Numbered from the stretch's first letter, positions 35,845-47,255 are shown. The stretch is 64,000 nucleotides of DNA from Micromonospora coerulea (GCF_016598485.1 NZ_JAEMUW010000002.1:389938-453937); one strand, 5' to 3'. The notes: generated from the letters alone by a model not told the origin. Numbers and translations are program-made.

Positions 35845-36783
35845 ATGGCCACTATCGCGCTCGCCGCCACCGACGCGATGCTGCACTTCGAGCTCGCCAT
35901 GGCCTGCGAGGTATTCGTCCGCGACCCCTCCGGTCTGGCAGACCCGTGGTACGACCTCGTGGTCTGCGGCCCGGGCCCGGTCCGGATCGGCAGATTCCGG
36001 ATGGAACCTGACGACGGGTTGGACCGACTCGCCCGCGCCGACACCGTGATCATCCCGGCCGTGGAAGACATCGACGCGGACGTGCCACCCGACCTGCTTG
36101 ACGCCGTCCGCGCGGCCCACGAGGCGGGCGCCCGGATGGTCTCGTTGTGCACCGGTGCGTTTGTGCTGGCCGCGGCCGGGGTGCTGGACGGGCTGCGCGC
36201 GACCACGCACTGGGCCCACACCGAGGCGCTGGCTGCCCGCTATCCCCGGGTGAAGGTCGACCCGGACGTGCTCTACGTCGACAACGGCAGCGTGCTCGCC
36301 TCTGCCGGCAAAGCCGCCGCAATCGACCTGTGCCTGCACCTGATCCGCCGCGACCACGGCTCGACGGTCGCTAACGCCGTCGCCCGCCGCCTGGTCGTAC
36401 CGCCGCATCGCGCCGGCGGCCAGGCCCAGTTCGTCGCCACGCCGGTGCCCGCCCGCGACGACCATCCCCTTGCCCACCTGTTTCCCTGGGCGATGGAACG
36501 GCTGAACCGTCCGCTGACCGTGGAGGACCTGGCTCGCCAGGCGAACATGAGCTCGCGCAACCTGGCCCGCCACTTCAAGTCGGTAACAGGCACCACGCCG
36601 CTGCAGTGGCTGTCAACGCAGCGGATCCGCCGGGCCCAGGAGCTGCTGGAGAACACCGACAACAGCATCGACGCCATCGCCCAGGCGGCTGGGATGGGAA
36701 CCGCCACGACGCTGCGCCGACACTTCAACCGCACCGTCGGTGTACCTCCGGACGCCTACCGTCGCACCTTCCGCAGCGCCTGA
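35845..36783 (+). CDS. GlxA-like AraC-family regulator with DJ-1/PfpI domain
   Basis: 312 residues from ATG 35845. Residues 1-185 form a DJ-1/PfpI-type amidotransferase-like domain, with the elbow MVSLCTGAFVLAAAGVLDG and its Cys. Residues about 215-310 hold the AraC double helix-turn-helix (LTVEDLARQANMSSRNLARHFKSVTG and IDAIAQAAGMGTATTLRRHFNR). The family senses amine or amide-type metabolites and activates neighbours, here presumably the divergent oxidoreductase. It ends in a strong bidirectional terminator shared with katG. Confidence 0.9.
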   Translation: MATIALAATDAMLHFELAMACEVFVRDPSGLADPWYDLVVCGPGPVRIGRFRMEPDDGLDRLARADTVIIPAVEDIDADVPPDLLDAVRAAHEAGARMVSLCTGAFVLAAAGVLDGLRATTHWAHTEALAARYPRVKVDPDVLYVDNGSVLASAGKAAAIDLCLHLIRRDHGSTVANAVARRLVVPPHRAGGQAQFVATPVPARDDHPLAHLFPWAMERLNRPLTVEDLARQANMSSRNLARHFKSVTGTTPLQWLSTQRIRRAQELLENTDNSIDAIAQAAGMGTATTLRRHFNRTVGVPPDAYRRTFRSA

Positions 36784-36807
36784 CCCTCGCCCGAAACCAA
36801 TGCCGGG

Positions 36808-36846
36808 CGAGCCCCGGTCGATCGCTGGTGGATCGACCGGGGCTCG
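36808..36846. terminator. strong bidirectional terminator between convergent genes
   Basis: A 16-bp perfect stem (starting CGAGCCCCGG and closing CCGGGGCTCG) with a 7-nt loop lies between the stop of the GlxA-like gene and the stop of katG. Confidence 0.8.
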
Positions 36847-36861
36847 TCGTTTGAAGCCGGG

Positions 36862-39138
<2,277 letters not shown>

Positions 39139-39591
39139 CTACTTCCTTCCGAACTGGCGGATCAGTGGGGACGTGCGTTCGGTCGCACAGTCGGGGCAGG
39201 TGCCCCAGTAGACGACCTCCGCCTCGTCGACCTCGAAGCCGTGGTCGTCGGAGGCGGTGAGACAGGGAGCATGGCCGACGGCGCAGTCGACGTCGGCGAT
39301 CGCGCCGCAGGAGCGGCACACGACATGGTGGTGGTTGTCCCCCACGCGGGACTCGTACCGGGCGGTCGCACCGGCAGGCTGGATGCGCCGCACCAGACCG
39401 GCGTCGGTGAGCGCACGCAGCACGTCGTACACCGCCTGGTGGGAGACCGTGGGCTGATCCGCCCGTACCAGGGCGATCACCGTGTCGGTGTCGACGTGCG
39501 GGTGGTCGCGCAGCGCTGCGAGCACCGCCAACCGGGGCCTGGTCACGCGCAACGAGACCGCCCGCAGCTGAGTCTCGAAGTCGGACGTCAT
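39139..39591 (-). CDS. furA: Fur-family repressor FurA
   Basis: 150 residues from ATG 39591. The N-terminal winged helix is LRVTRPRLAVLAALRDHPHVDTDTV...VSHQAVYDVLRALTDAGLV. The metal region contains DNHHHVVCRSCGAIADVDC, with a CxxC, and a second Cys pair near the C-terminus (WGTCPDCATE). It acts as a peroxide- or iron-sensing repressor of itself and the adjoining katG. I reject the 23-residue upstream extension because the region before ATG 39591 is AT-rich and promoter-like. Confidence 0.93.
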   Translation of the reverse strand: MTSDFETQLRAVSLRVTRPRLAVLAALRDHPHVDTDTVIALVRADQPTVSHQAVYDVLRALTDAGLVRRIQPAGATARYESRVGDNHHHVVCRSCGAIADVDCAVGHAPCLTASDDHGFEVDEAEVVYWGTCPDCATERTSPLIRQFGRK

Positions 39592-39650
39592 GTGATGAAC
39601 ATAGTCCAGTCTTTTGGAATGGATCAAGTTTTGCTCGACCTCAACCCGCA
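39592..39650 (-). promoter_or_regulatory. furA-katG promoter/operator region
   Basis: An unusually AT-rich patch for this genome. Read on the minus strand it contains CTTGATCCATTCCAAAAGAC, then TGGACTATG, just before the furA ATG, with TCCA/TGGA dyad elements. Autorepression by FurA at such a site is known in related operons. The exact binding half-sites here are inferred. Confidence 0.45.
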
Positions 39651-39895
39651 CCCCTTCCACGCAGACCCGGTCGCCCAGTCGTCGGGCAGGCCCGGGCGGC
39701 CGGATTGCACTGCTCCTCGTCGCGTGAGGTACGGGGCCTCCTGGTCATGCCCGTTATGCGCGGATCCTCGGATTACGCCGGGTTTCTAGCGCTGACATCG
39801 CTCCGTCGTGCTGATCGACGCGATCGATACGACGCTTAACGACTGACCTCGGGGCGGCGCAACTGATGGTCGTCCCCGGTCGTGCCCCTCAATTC

Positions 39896-40552
39896 CTAGC
39901 GGTGAACCGTTCCCAGCAAATGGCCCTCCGGGTCCGTGACGATCACATAGGCCAGCTGGTGGACGCGCAGGTGGGACTCGACGTCGGCCAGGGCCAAGTG
40001 GGGGCGCAGTGTCAAGGGACCGGACTCCATCACTTCGTGGACCGCAGTGCCGGGGGCGGCATCAAGGGCGGCGTGCCGGAGTCGGCCGAGCAGAGTGCGA
40101 TCGTCGGCGACAACGAGGGCGAACCGGTACGGGGAGGCGTCGACGCGGGCCCGGACGGCGGCGAGCGTCTCGTCAGGGCGGGCGGTGGGCACGTCGTGGC
40201 GCAGGCGGCTACCGGCGGTTGGTGCGTTGGCCGCGGCACCCTCGCTGGGCAGGTTGTGCGCGAGCCAGTCCTCCTTGCCGGCGGCATAGTCGTAGACGTC
40301 GGTGAACCCGAGGGCTTCGAGCCGACACGCGGCTCGCGGGCTCATGTCTCAAAGGCCGTCCCAGCAGTAGACGACCACCGGGCGGGTGCGGTTGAGGGAC
40401 GCGGTCGTGCCGGGGCTGACGGTCTTGAGGGGGATATTGATCGCGCCGGGCAGATGCTGGTCGGCGTACTCGGCGGCGGGCAACACCTCCACGAGCTGAG
40501 CGCCCACGTCGAGCAGTGCATGCAGCCGCCGTAGATCGATCTGGGCGACCAT
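39896..40552 (-). CDS. rhodanese-CBS protein gene with one in-frame TGA (possible selenoprotein)
   Basis: From ATG 40552 the first 67 codons form a rhodanese-like domain (LVEVLPAAEYADQHLPGAIN ... RPVVVYCWDGL). A TGA (40349-40351) follows, and the same frame then continues with DMSPRAACRLEALGFTDVYDY, the normal end of the domain, and a CBS-type domain ending VTDPEGHLLGTVHR. From memory, homologues have Cys at the TGA position. No other lesion is visible. A 6-bp hairpin with a G-starting loop begins 12 nt after the TGA. It is either a recent nonsense mutation (TGC to TGA) or a selenocysteine codon. The start overlaps the stop of the thioredoxin-like gene by 1 nt, so the two are coupled. Confidence 0.65.
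40318..40336 (-). promoter_or_regulatory. hairpin with bacterial SECIS-like geometry
   Basis: On the minus strand CGAGCC pairs with GGCTCG around the 7-nt loop GCGTGTC. The stem starts 12 nt after the TGA at 40349-40351, and the loop starts 18 nt after it. Known bacterial SECIS elements have a 4-16 bp stem, a short loop with a G in its first positions, and 16-37 nt between the stop and the loop. Short GC hairpins are common by chance in such DNA. Confidence 0.3.
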
Positions 40553-40884
40553 CAGCCGGCCGCCAAGCCAGATGCCCGGCGCTGCAAGGCGGCCAAAATC
40601 CACTTGTCGGGCGGGGTGCCGCGAAGGCCGTCCTCGGTCGGGTAGAGCCGGCACTGCAGGCCGTAATCCGTGCGCTGCGCGGCGGTCGGGTCGACATCGA
40701 CGCCGTCGATCCGCAGCGTCGGCGAGCCGAGGAACGCCAGCGTCTGGGCGTCGGCGCCAGTCTCCACCGCGCGCTCGTGGATCGGATCGTCCACCCCGGC
40801 GCGGTCGAGCAGCGCCCGCAGATGCGGAATGAAACCCTCGTGGTTCGGGCAGCCGTCGAAGTGCAACACCTCGATCACCCTCAT
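40552..40884 (-). CDS. small thioredoxin-fold protein
   Basis: 110 residues. It opens with IEVLHFDGCPNHEG, where a single redox-type Cys sits in an FxGCPN motif at the thioredoxin active-site position. AFLGSPTLRIDGVDVDP then gives the cis-Pro strand, followed by DYGLQCRLY and GTPPDKWILAAL. This family of about 110 residues is annotated in some genomes as a possible selenoprotein because some members carry Sec at that Cys; here the codon is TGC. It is translationally coupled to the rhodanese-CBS gene, suggesting a joint sulfur- or selenium-redox role (inference). Confidence 0.75.
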   Translation of the reverse strand: MRVIEVLHFDGCPNHEGFIPHLRALLDRAGVDDPIHERAVETGADAQTLAFLGSPTLRIDGVDVDPTAAQRTDYGLQCRLYPTEDGLRGTPPDKWILAALQRRASGLAAG

Positions 40885-40965
40885 CCGTCCTTCCCCCTCC
40901 GCAGACCGAAGGGCAGCAACTCGGTGTGCGGGTTGGAACCGGCAGCAGTGGCGCCCGCACCTGCG

Positions 40966-41388
40966 TCAGGTCATTTCGCACTGGGCCCCGTCGCGCGATT
41001 GACCGCCGCCTGAATGTCCTGCGGACATGTCGACTTTAGCGATACCCCGCCGGTTCCGTTCCGGATCGGTGACGGCATCGGTCACCACGTACATCAGCAT
41101 GCTTGCTGCAGACCCGCTGCCGGTGCTGTCGATGCCGGTCACCGCTTGGCGGGCGACGGCCAGCAGCGCGTCGAGCTTGGGTTCCACCGGATCGCCGACA
41201 CACGCAGCGATGGTCTGGTCGAGGCTGAGCCCGGCGCGCCTGGCGGCCGACGTGTGCGCGGCCTGGCAGGAGTCGCAGCGGTCGGCGGCTCACGGCAAGG
41301 GCGATGGCCTTGCGGGCGCGCGCATCGAAGGTGCCGTGTTCGACGGTCGCGGCCTGCACTGCGGTGTATGCGGCCAGCACCACTGACC
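40966..41388 (-). pseudogene. frameshifted carboxymuconolactone decarboxylase/AhpD-like gene
   Basis: The first part reads AAYTAVQAATVEHGTFDARARKAIALAV. Near 41287 a single-base shift is needed to continue into ADRCDSCQAAHTSAARRAGL, which holds the redox CxxC and His of the AhpD core. The C-terminal half (LDALLAVARQAVTG ... KVDMSAGHSGG) ends at 40966. The N-terminus is also shorter than usual. The gene once encoded an AhpD-like disulfide reductase or CMD-type enzyme and now appears inactive. Confidence 0.65.
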
Positions 41389-41547
41389 CCCGCCGCCCAC
41401 CCCGGTCGGCGCGAGGATCAGTTGGCCCGCGGAGGCCCGCCCCACCACCCGGTGGGAGTCGCTCGCCCAACAGGCGAGGATCCACAACACCCACCGCAAA
41501 CCCGGTGAACGTCAGTGGACACCGCACCAGGTACCTCGGACGAGTTT

Positions 41548-42297
41548 TCACGGACGCGGTGAATCTTGCTCGACCAAGGTTTCGAGCGGAGCGCGACACG
41601 GTGCCGGTGCGCCGTCCATGAGGTAATCGAGGGCCATCGCGGCCCTGATCAGTGCGAGGTGACTGAAGGCTTGGGGAAAGTTGCCGACTTGCTCGCCGGT
41701 CGGGCCGATCTCCTCTGCGAAAAGACCGAGGTGAGTGCTGTAGGTGAGCATTTTCTCGAAGTTGATCAGCGCGTCGTTCAAACGTCCTGAGCGGGCCAGG
41801 GCTTCGACGTACCAGAAGGTGCACATGCTGAAGGTGCCTTCGTTGCCGGGCAGGCCATCGGGCGATGCGGTGGGGTTGTACCGGTAGACGAGGCTGTCCG
41901 AAACGAGTTCGTCGTCCATGGCCCGCAGTGTGGACTGCCACATCGGATCGTCGGGCGCGATGAACCCCACGGCCGGCATGATGAGCAACGCCGCGTCCAG
42001 GACGTCGCTGTCGTGGTGCTGCACGAACGCCCGGCGTGCGGGGTGGTAACCCCGGTTCATGATCTGGTGGTAGATCCGGCCGCGCTCGGCGCTCCAGCGG
42101 TCGATTTCGCCGGGTACGCCATCGGGTGCGATACGGAAATGCCCGCCCCGCTTCCGGTCGAGCAGTCCGGCGAACAGGCTGGGCGAGTCGAACCGCGGCG
42201 CGCAGAACCAGTCAAGGGTGCCGTCGTCCGCGATCAGCGCCGCTGTTTGCAGGTCGCCGATCAGGCCATGTGACTCGGCGAACGGATACGACTCCAC
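41548..42297 (-). pseudogene. GH15 glycosidase gene with a large in-frame internal deletion
   Basis: 249 codons from GTG 42297, which has an AGGAGG site. The first 50 residues are a normal GH15 start (HGLIGDLQTAALIADDGTLDWFCAPRFDSPSLF...). At about residue 60 the sequence jumps to the C-terminal third (LDAALLIMPAVGFIAPDDP ... LFAEEIGPTGE ... GNFPQAFSH). Roughly 350 residues are missing, including the DYRY-WVRD motif and the acid Glu region. The reading frame survives, so a protein may be made, but it cannot be an active GH15 enzyme. The full-length relative is at 308-2143. Confidence 0.8.
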
Positions 42298-42608
42298 GCA
42301 CCGGCCTCCTGCCCGGACTCCTGCAACTGCTCTCACCGTAGGTGCTGGCCGGAGCTCGGCGGCGGCACATCGGTCAGGACCAGCGCCAGGATCACGCTGC
42401 ATGTCGCGGCGAGCAGTCCTCCCGACGACGCCAGGGTCGAGCGCTATTGACGTGTTCCGACCTCTCGCGGGCCGCACGAGGCCCGGGGCCGGCGCAGAGG
42501 AGGTAACGAGCCGCCACTGACTCACACCGCCGCACTCGCCGCTCGCGCTCCTCATCCTCGCCGGCCAGAACGCCTTGCCGGAGGCGGCTCCATCTCGAGA
42601 CTGATCTC

Positions 42609-43004
42609 ATGCCGGCCGACGCGGTCGTCGCCGTGTCCCTCAAGGGTGCGCGCGTCAACTCCCATCCCGTGGCGGCTGTCCGGGAATCGGCCGATCCGCA
42701 CCTGGGCCCACGGTGGGGAGAGCACCCGGGCAGCCGCGCCTTCGAATCCACCGGTCAGGTGACCGACGACGGCATGCTTGGCGAACTCCCCGCCGACCTG
42801 CGCGCACGTGATGTCATGAGCCTGTCGTTGGAGGCCGTCGGGGATCTCCTCATCCGCTACCAGTTGGCCGGCTACCCGCCGGACCTCCTGATCGAGGTAC
42901 CGGCGGACGCCGCCCGGACGCACGAGTTCCACCGAGCGAACGAGATGATCGAAGTCGGCCGGCGAGCAGCGCTCACCGCCCTCGCGTCGAGCCCGTTCAT
43001 CTGA
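42609..43004 (+). pseudogene. C-terminal fragment of a patatin-like phospholipase
   Basis: 131 codons. VVAVSLKGARVNSHPV, LRARDVMSLSLEAVGDLLIRYQLAGYPPDLLIEVPADAARTHEF and HRANEMIEVGRRAAL match the C-terminal third of RssA/patatin family proteins. The GxSxG nucleophile and oxyanion loop that should precede it are absent, and upstream codons in this frame do not look coding. It is therefore a truncated relic. It lies divergent from the deleted GH15 gene, within the decay zone. Confidence 0.6.
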
Positions 43005-43072
43005 CGGCACGCCCAGAGATCGAAACTGCTCCGATCGTGTTTCGCTTGTCCCGGGGAGGGTAGCCGCGCCCG

Positions 43073-44254
43073 ATGAGCGACGCCGACGATCGGTCCACGG
43101 CCCGCCGGGCGCTGATCGTCATCGGTCTGATCCTCGCCACCCTGGTGGGGCTGGCGCTGGTGTGGGAGACCCGGCGGGTCTTGATCTGGGTGGTGGTCGC
43201 CGCGTTCTTCGCGGTGGCTCTGAGTCCCCTGGTGGACCGGGTGCAACGACGGATCGTCCGGCGTCGGGCGGCGGCCACGCTGGTCGTGTTTCTGGCCGCC
43301 TTCGTGGCTCTCGCCGCGCTCGGCCTGGTGATCGTGGTGCCCCTGCTGGACGAACTGGCCCGGTTCGCCGACCGGGCGCCGGACCTGTTGCGCGAGGCCC
43401 GGGCCGGACGCGGGCCGGTCGGTGAGCTGCTGGAGCGGTTCCACCTGCGGCGGCACGCCGAGGCCCATGTCGACCAGATCCAGCGCTTCGGCGGCCAACT
43501 CGGCCGGTCGACGGTCGGCCTGGTCCGTGGGACGGTTCAGGGCGTCGCCGGAGTGTTGACCGTGGTGGTGCTGGCTTACCTGATGGTGGTGCAGGGGCCG
43601 CGGATCACCGCCGGGACGCTGGCCCTGGCCGGTGGCACCCGAGCGGAGCGGCTACGCCGCATCGGCCGGGAGTCGGCGCGCACCATCACCGGTTACCTGA
43701 GCGGCAACCTGCTGATCAGCCTGATCTGCGGCCTGGCGACCTTCGTGGTACTCGCGCTGACCGGCGTGCCGTTCGCCGCCGTGATCGCGCTGTTGGTCGC
43801 CATCGCGGACCTGATCCCGCTGGTGGGGGCGACCCTCGGCGCCATCGTCGCGGCCGGCGCGGGCTTCCTGCACTCCCCCACCGCCGGGGTCGTCGTGCTG
43901 GTCTTCTTCGTGGTCTACCAGCAGGTCGAGAACCACCTGCTGCAACCGGTCATCATGTCCCGAGCGGTCCGGCTCAACCCACTGACCGTGCTGGTCAGCG
44001 TGCTGCTCGCCGCAGAGCTGGGTGGCCTCCTGGGAGCCCTGCTGGCCATCCCGGCCGCCGGCATCGCGCAGATCCTGCTGCGTGAGTTCGTCCCCGCCAA
44101 CCGGCGAGCCGGCTCCGTGCTGGCAGCGGCCGGCCCCGCGGACCGCGCGGGGGGCGGCGGTCCAGACCAGCCGGCGGGCGACCACCCGAGGGACGGTGGG
44201 ACGACCCGCAGCCGGCACTCCGGTCACCGGGACCGGCCAGCGGCCGCCGACTGA
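43073..44254 (+). CDS. AI-2E family transporter (PerM-like)
   Basis: 393 residues with seven or eight hydrophobic segments. The family pattern is clear: ALSPLVDRVQRRI after span 2, a central soluble helical region, then TITGYLSGNLLISLICGLATFVVL, LVAIADLIPLVGATLGAIVAA and VYQQVENHLLQPVIMSRAVRLNP. The C-terminal 40 residues are low-complexity Gly/Asp/Arg and probably disordered. Members are proposed exporters of small molecules or ions. This gene is intact although surrounded by pseudogenes. Confidence 0.9.
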   Translation: MSDADDRSTARRALIVIGLILATLVGLALVWETRRVLIWVVVAAFFAVALSPLVDRVQRRIVRRRAAATLVVFLAAFVALAALGLVIVVPLLDELARFADRAPDLLREARAGRGPVGELLERFHLRRHAEAHVDQIQRFGGQLGRSTVGLVRGTVQGVAGVLTVVVLAYLMVVQGPRITAGTLALAGGTRAERLRRIGRESARTITGYLSGNLLISLICGLATFVVLALTGVPFAAVIALLVAIADLIPLVGATLGAIVAAGAGFLHSPTAGVVVLVFFVVYQQVENHLLQPVIMSRAVRLNPLTVLVSVLLAAELGGLLGALLAIPAAGIAQILLREFVPANRRAGSVLAAAGPADRAGGGGPDQPAGDHPRDGGTTRSRHSGHRDRPAAAD

Positions 44255-44340
44255 CCGGGCTGACCGGCGGCGTGCCGCCATCTCAGGCGCACCCGGTCCA
44301 AGTGGAAGCGCTGGGCAGAAACGGCAGAAACGGGCGACCG

Positions 44341-45276
44341 ATGACGACGGGTGTTCGTCCTCGCGTTCTTCCGCCTCCCGCAGCAGCTGCTGGAGCATCT
44401 GAGACCGGCGCGTTCCAGACACTGGTGTTGCTGCTCCCCGTGGTGCATGTCTGGGCCTATACGGCGAGGTTTACCGACCTGTTCGACCCGCGGAATCCGC
44501 TGATACAGCTGCTGGTCATGTCGATGATGTTCGGCACCCTCGTGATGGCGGCTGCGGCGCCTGAGGCCTTCGGCCGCAACGGCCTGGTGTTCGCAGGTGC
44601 GTACGTCACCGTCCGGGTTGGTGTCCTCGCTGTCGGGGTGCTTTTGCTGCGTGGCCACGAGGGACAGCGCAACGCCGTACGGCTACTGTTCTGGGTCGGC
44701 GTGCCTGCGGTGCCATGGATGACGGGTGCGTTCCTACCCGCTGGGGCACGTGGAGCGCTGTGAATAACGGCGGCGGCCGTGGAGTACGGGGGGATCGCAC
44801 TCGGCTTCCGCACGCCGGGGCTGGGCCGCGCCGGTACCCGTCGTCGGGCCGACATCGTGGTCGCCGAGGAGCACGTGGCCGAGCGGTACCAGCAGTTCTT
44901 CATCATCGCGCCCGGCGCGCCGATCCTGGCGACCTGACTGACGTTCGGTGCCGGCGAGTTCGGGGCTGACCGCAGTACCGCCGCCCTGGTGGCGCACCCG
45001 CTCGGTCACCCGGAACCGGCCTGGATCCCCGTCATCCTCGGCGGACGTGCCTTGATCCTCGCCGGACGGGCCATCTTCGAGTACGGGGTGTTCGGGCGCG
45101 TGTCTCTCCCCCGTGTGATCGGCGCACTCGCCCTCGTCGCCCTCACCCCAGCGATGGCGCCGGCGCCGCCGCTCGCGGTAGCCACCGCCGCCGCACTCAT
45201 CCTGGCCGGCGTCGCCGTAGCCGACGCGGCCCGCACTCGAAAACTCCCATCCGAGCGGCCGTCACCACCCGGCTGA
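44341..45276 (+). pseudogene. LtrA-family membrane protein gene with two in-frame TGA codons and deletions
   Basis: One frame carries LtrA sequence throughout: GAFQTLVLLLPVVHVWAYTARFTDLFDP, APEAFGRNGLVFAGAYV, AVEYGGIALGFRTPG, AERYQQFFIIAPGAPIL, and a C-terminal ALILAGRAIFEYGVFGRVS. TGA at 44761-44763 stands where homologues have Trp (AL-W), and TGA at 44935-44937 where they have Gly. The first membrane span and about 100 residues before the C-terminal spans are missing. These deletions make recoding implausible and identify a decayed low-temperature-requirement A gene. Confidence 0.75.
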
Positions 45277-45343
45277 AGATCGCTGGCGGGCAGCGGCAGG
45301 AAGGGTCGGAGGTTTGTGGGGGCCGCATCGGGTAACCCGCGCC

Positions 45344-46507
45344 ATGGCTGGTGACCGGCGAGACGTGTCTCGCACCGGCGCCGTTGCCGAGCATGCCAAG
45401 GACGTGACGGCGAAGGCCCGGCGTCGTGGTGGTGAGGCAGGCCGGCTCAGGCTGCGGCTGTTCACGATCATCCTGTTCGTCGCAGCTCAATGTGGGCTTG
45501 CCGCGACGTTGTCCTGGGGGCTGGCGCACGACGTCCTGGGTCGCCCCGCACCGATCTTCGCGCCCAGCGCGGCCGTCGGCACGATCGTCGCCGCCCTCGG
45601 GCAGCGCGCCTTACGTACCGCCGAGCTGATGCTCGGCGTGGGGCTGGGCCTGGTTGTCAGTGATCTTCTCATCCGCTACCTCGGGTTCGGGCCCTGGCAG
45701 ATCGGCCTGGTGGTGATGCTGGCCATCGCCGTCGCCCTGTTGATGACCGGGCGCAGCGGTGCGCTGGTCGCTCAGTCGGGCAGTACCGCTGTGCTGATCG
45801 CCACGATCTCCCATGTGGAGCAGGGCCTCGAATGGGCGCGGATCATTGACGCGGCAGTGGGTGGCGCCATCGGCCTGGCGGTGGTGGCGTTGCTGCTACC
45901 GATCAACCCGATGCGCATTCTCGACCGCGCCACCGCACCGGTCGCCGCGACCCTCCACACGCAGCTTCGAGAGGTGGCACACGCACTCGCCCGGCGTGAC
46001 CCGGACCGCGCGATACGGGCGCTGGATCAGCTGAACGTAATGGAACCCGATCTCGCCCGGATGCACGAGGCCCTGGATGGCGCCGAGGAGGTAACGACCA
46101 TTGCGCCGGCGCGTTGGCGACGCCGGCGCGATGTCGAGCACTACCGGCGTGGCATCCAGCACATCGATCGGGTGACCCTCGGGTGCCGGGCGCTGGCCCG
46201 CTGGGCCGCGACCACGCTGCAGTACGACGAGCCGGTGCCGGAGGAACTCCCCGGCGCCGTGGACAGGTTCGCCGAGGCAATCCAGTTGCTGAAGCGGGAG
46301 GGGCGGGCGGGCGGGCCGTTCGACCAGACCCGCAACGCGGTGTTGGACGGGGCGTGCCTGGCCGGCCAGGCGTACCACAAGGGCCTCAAGCCCTTCTCGG
46401 ATGCCATCGTGATCCAGCTGCGCACCATGGCGAGTGACCTGCTCCGCGCGACCGGGTACGAGCCGGAGACGGCCAACCGGATGGTGCGCGAGGCGGCCAC
46501 TGCCTAG
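45344..46507 (+). CDS. FUSC-family (aromatic acid exporter-like) membrane protein
   Basis: 387 residues from ATG 45344. Membrane segments occupy residues 30-190, with PAPIFAPSAAVGTIVAALGQRALRTAELMLGVGLGLVVSDLL. This pattern closely parallels the paralogue at 23012-24244, including the loop FGPWQIGLVVMLAIA against TGPWQLGLVVVMAIL. A cytosolic helical domain follows. It lies tail-to-tail with the TetR regulator of the aromatic operon, so a role in exporting aromatic acids or intermediates is reasonable inference. Confidence 0.82.
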   Translation: MAGDRRDVSRTGAVAEHAKDVTAKARRRGGEAGRLRLRLFTIILFVAAQCGLAATLSWGLAHDVLGRPAPIFAPSAAVGTIVAALGQRALRTAELMLGVGLGLVVSDLLIRYLGFGPWQIGLVVMLAIAVALLMTGRSGALVAQSGSTAVLIATISHVEQGLEWARIIDAAVGGAIGLAVVALLLPINPMRILDRATAPVAATLHTQLREVAHALARRDPDRAIRALDQLNVMEPDLARMHEALDGAEEVTTIAPARWRRRRDVEHYRRGIQHIDRVTLGCRALARWAATTLQYDEPVPEELPGAVDRFAEAIQLLKREGRAGGPFDQTRNAVLDGACLAGQAYHKGLKPFSDAIVIQLRTMASDLLRATGYEPETANRMVREAATA

Positions 46508-46543
46508 GGTCGGCCGGCGGTCTCGGGCGGATGGGCATCGGTC

Positions 46544-47191
46544 TTACGGGCGGACACCGTCGAGCGCGGGTAAGGGGCGCAGGCAGATCTCGTGCGCATC
46601 GTCGGGCGGTAGACCGAGCGTGCGCAGCAGGTCCTCGGTGACCCGGTCGGTTGCTGCGGCGTCGTCGCGCTCGGGGTGGTCGTGCAGCAGTTGCCCGAGA
46701 ACCAGCGCGGCGCCGGCAACAATCACCATCGCCAACTCGGGGTCGCGTACGCTGAACCGCCCGGCACGGACGCCGTCTTCGATGTCGCGCAGGGCTCGCG
46801 GCGCGAGTCCCTTGTCGGAACCAGCCAGGGCCAGGCCGTTGCTGAGCAACACCTTGCTCAGCTCCGGACTCCGGCGGTGGAGACGTCCGGTCAGCCGGAA
46901 GCTCTGCGCGAAGACATGGGCCGGGTCGTCCAGGCCCACGGTCAGCTCGTCGAGCAGGGCGCCGTAGCGCTCGAGGGCGTCCTCCACCGCGGCCTGGTAG
47001 AGCTGCTCCCTGCTGTCGAAGTGGTTGTAGAACGACCCCATCCCCACGTCCGCGGCCTGGGTGAGCTCGAGGATCGGGGCGTTCTGCTTGCCGGCCGCAA
47101 TGAAGGTCTGGGCCGCGCGAACGAGCGCCGATCGGGTGTGCGCCTTCCGCCGTTCCAGGCGGTTGGGGGCATGCCTGGTCTGTTGCGCCAT
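46544..47191 (-). CDS. TetR/AcrR-family repressor of the aromatic operon
   Basis: 215 residues. The N-terminal helix-turn-helix is RSALVRAAQTFIAAGKQNAPI...AADVGMGSFYNHFDSREQLYQAAVEDAL. The C-terminal ligand domain is helical, with AGAALVLGQLLHDHPERDD near its end. It is divergent from the five-gene catabolic operon. The interval contains two copies of TGACG-N4-CGTCA, one near each promoter, the expected layout for self-repression and substrate-inducible control. Confidence 0.9.
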   Translation of the reverse strand: MAQQTRHAPNRLERRKAHTRSALVRAAQTFIAAGKQNAPILELTQAADVGMGSFYNHFDSREQLYQAAVEDALERYGALLDELTVGLDDPAHVFAQSFRLTGRLHRRSPELSKVLLSNGLALAGSDKGLAPRALRDIEDGVRAGRFSVRDPELAMVIVAGAALVLGQLLHDHPERDDAAATDRVTEDLLRTLGLPPDDAHEICLRPLPALDGVRP

Positions 47192-47255
47192 GCCTACTTG
47201 TTCACCTCTCCCAGGTTCGGTCTGCGCCTACCTTAACCCCGGCGACCCTCAATTA

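Noticed and set aside
44761..44937. Selenocysteine reading of the two TGAs in the LtrA gene
   Set aside because: The TGAs replace Trp and Gly positions and the gene also has large deletions, so these are nonsense mutations in a pseudogene.
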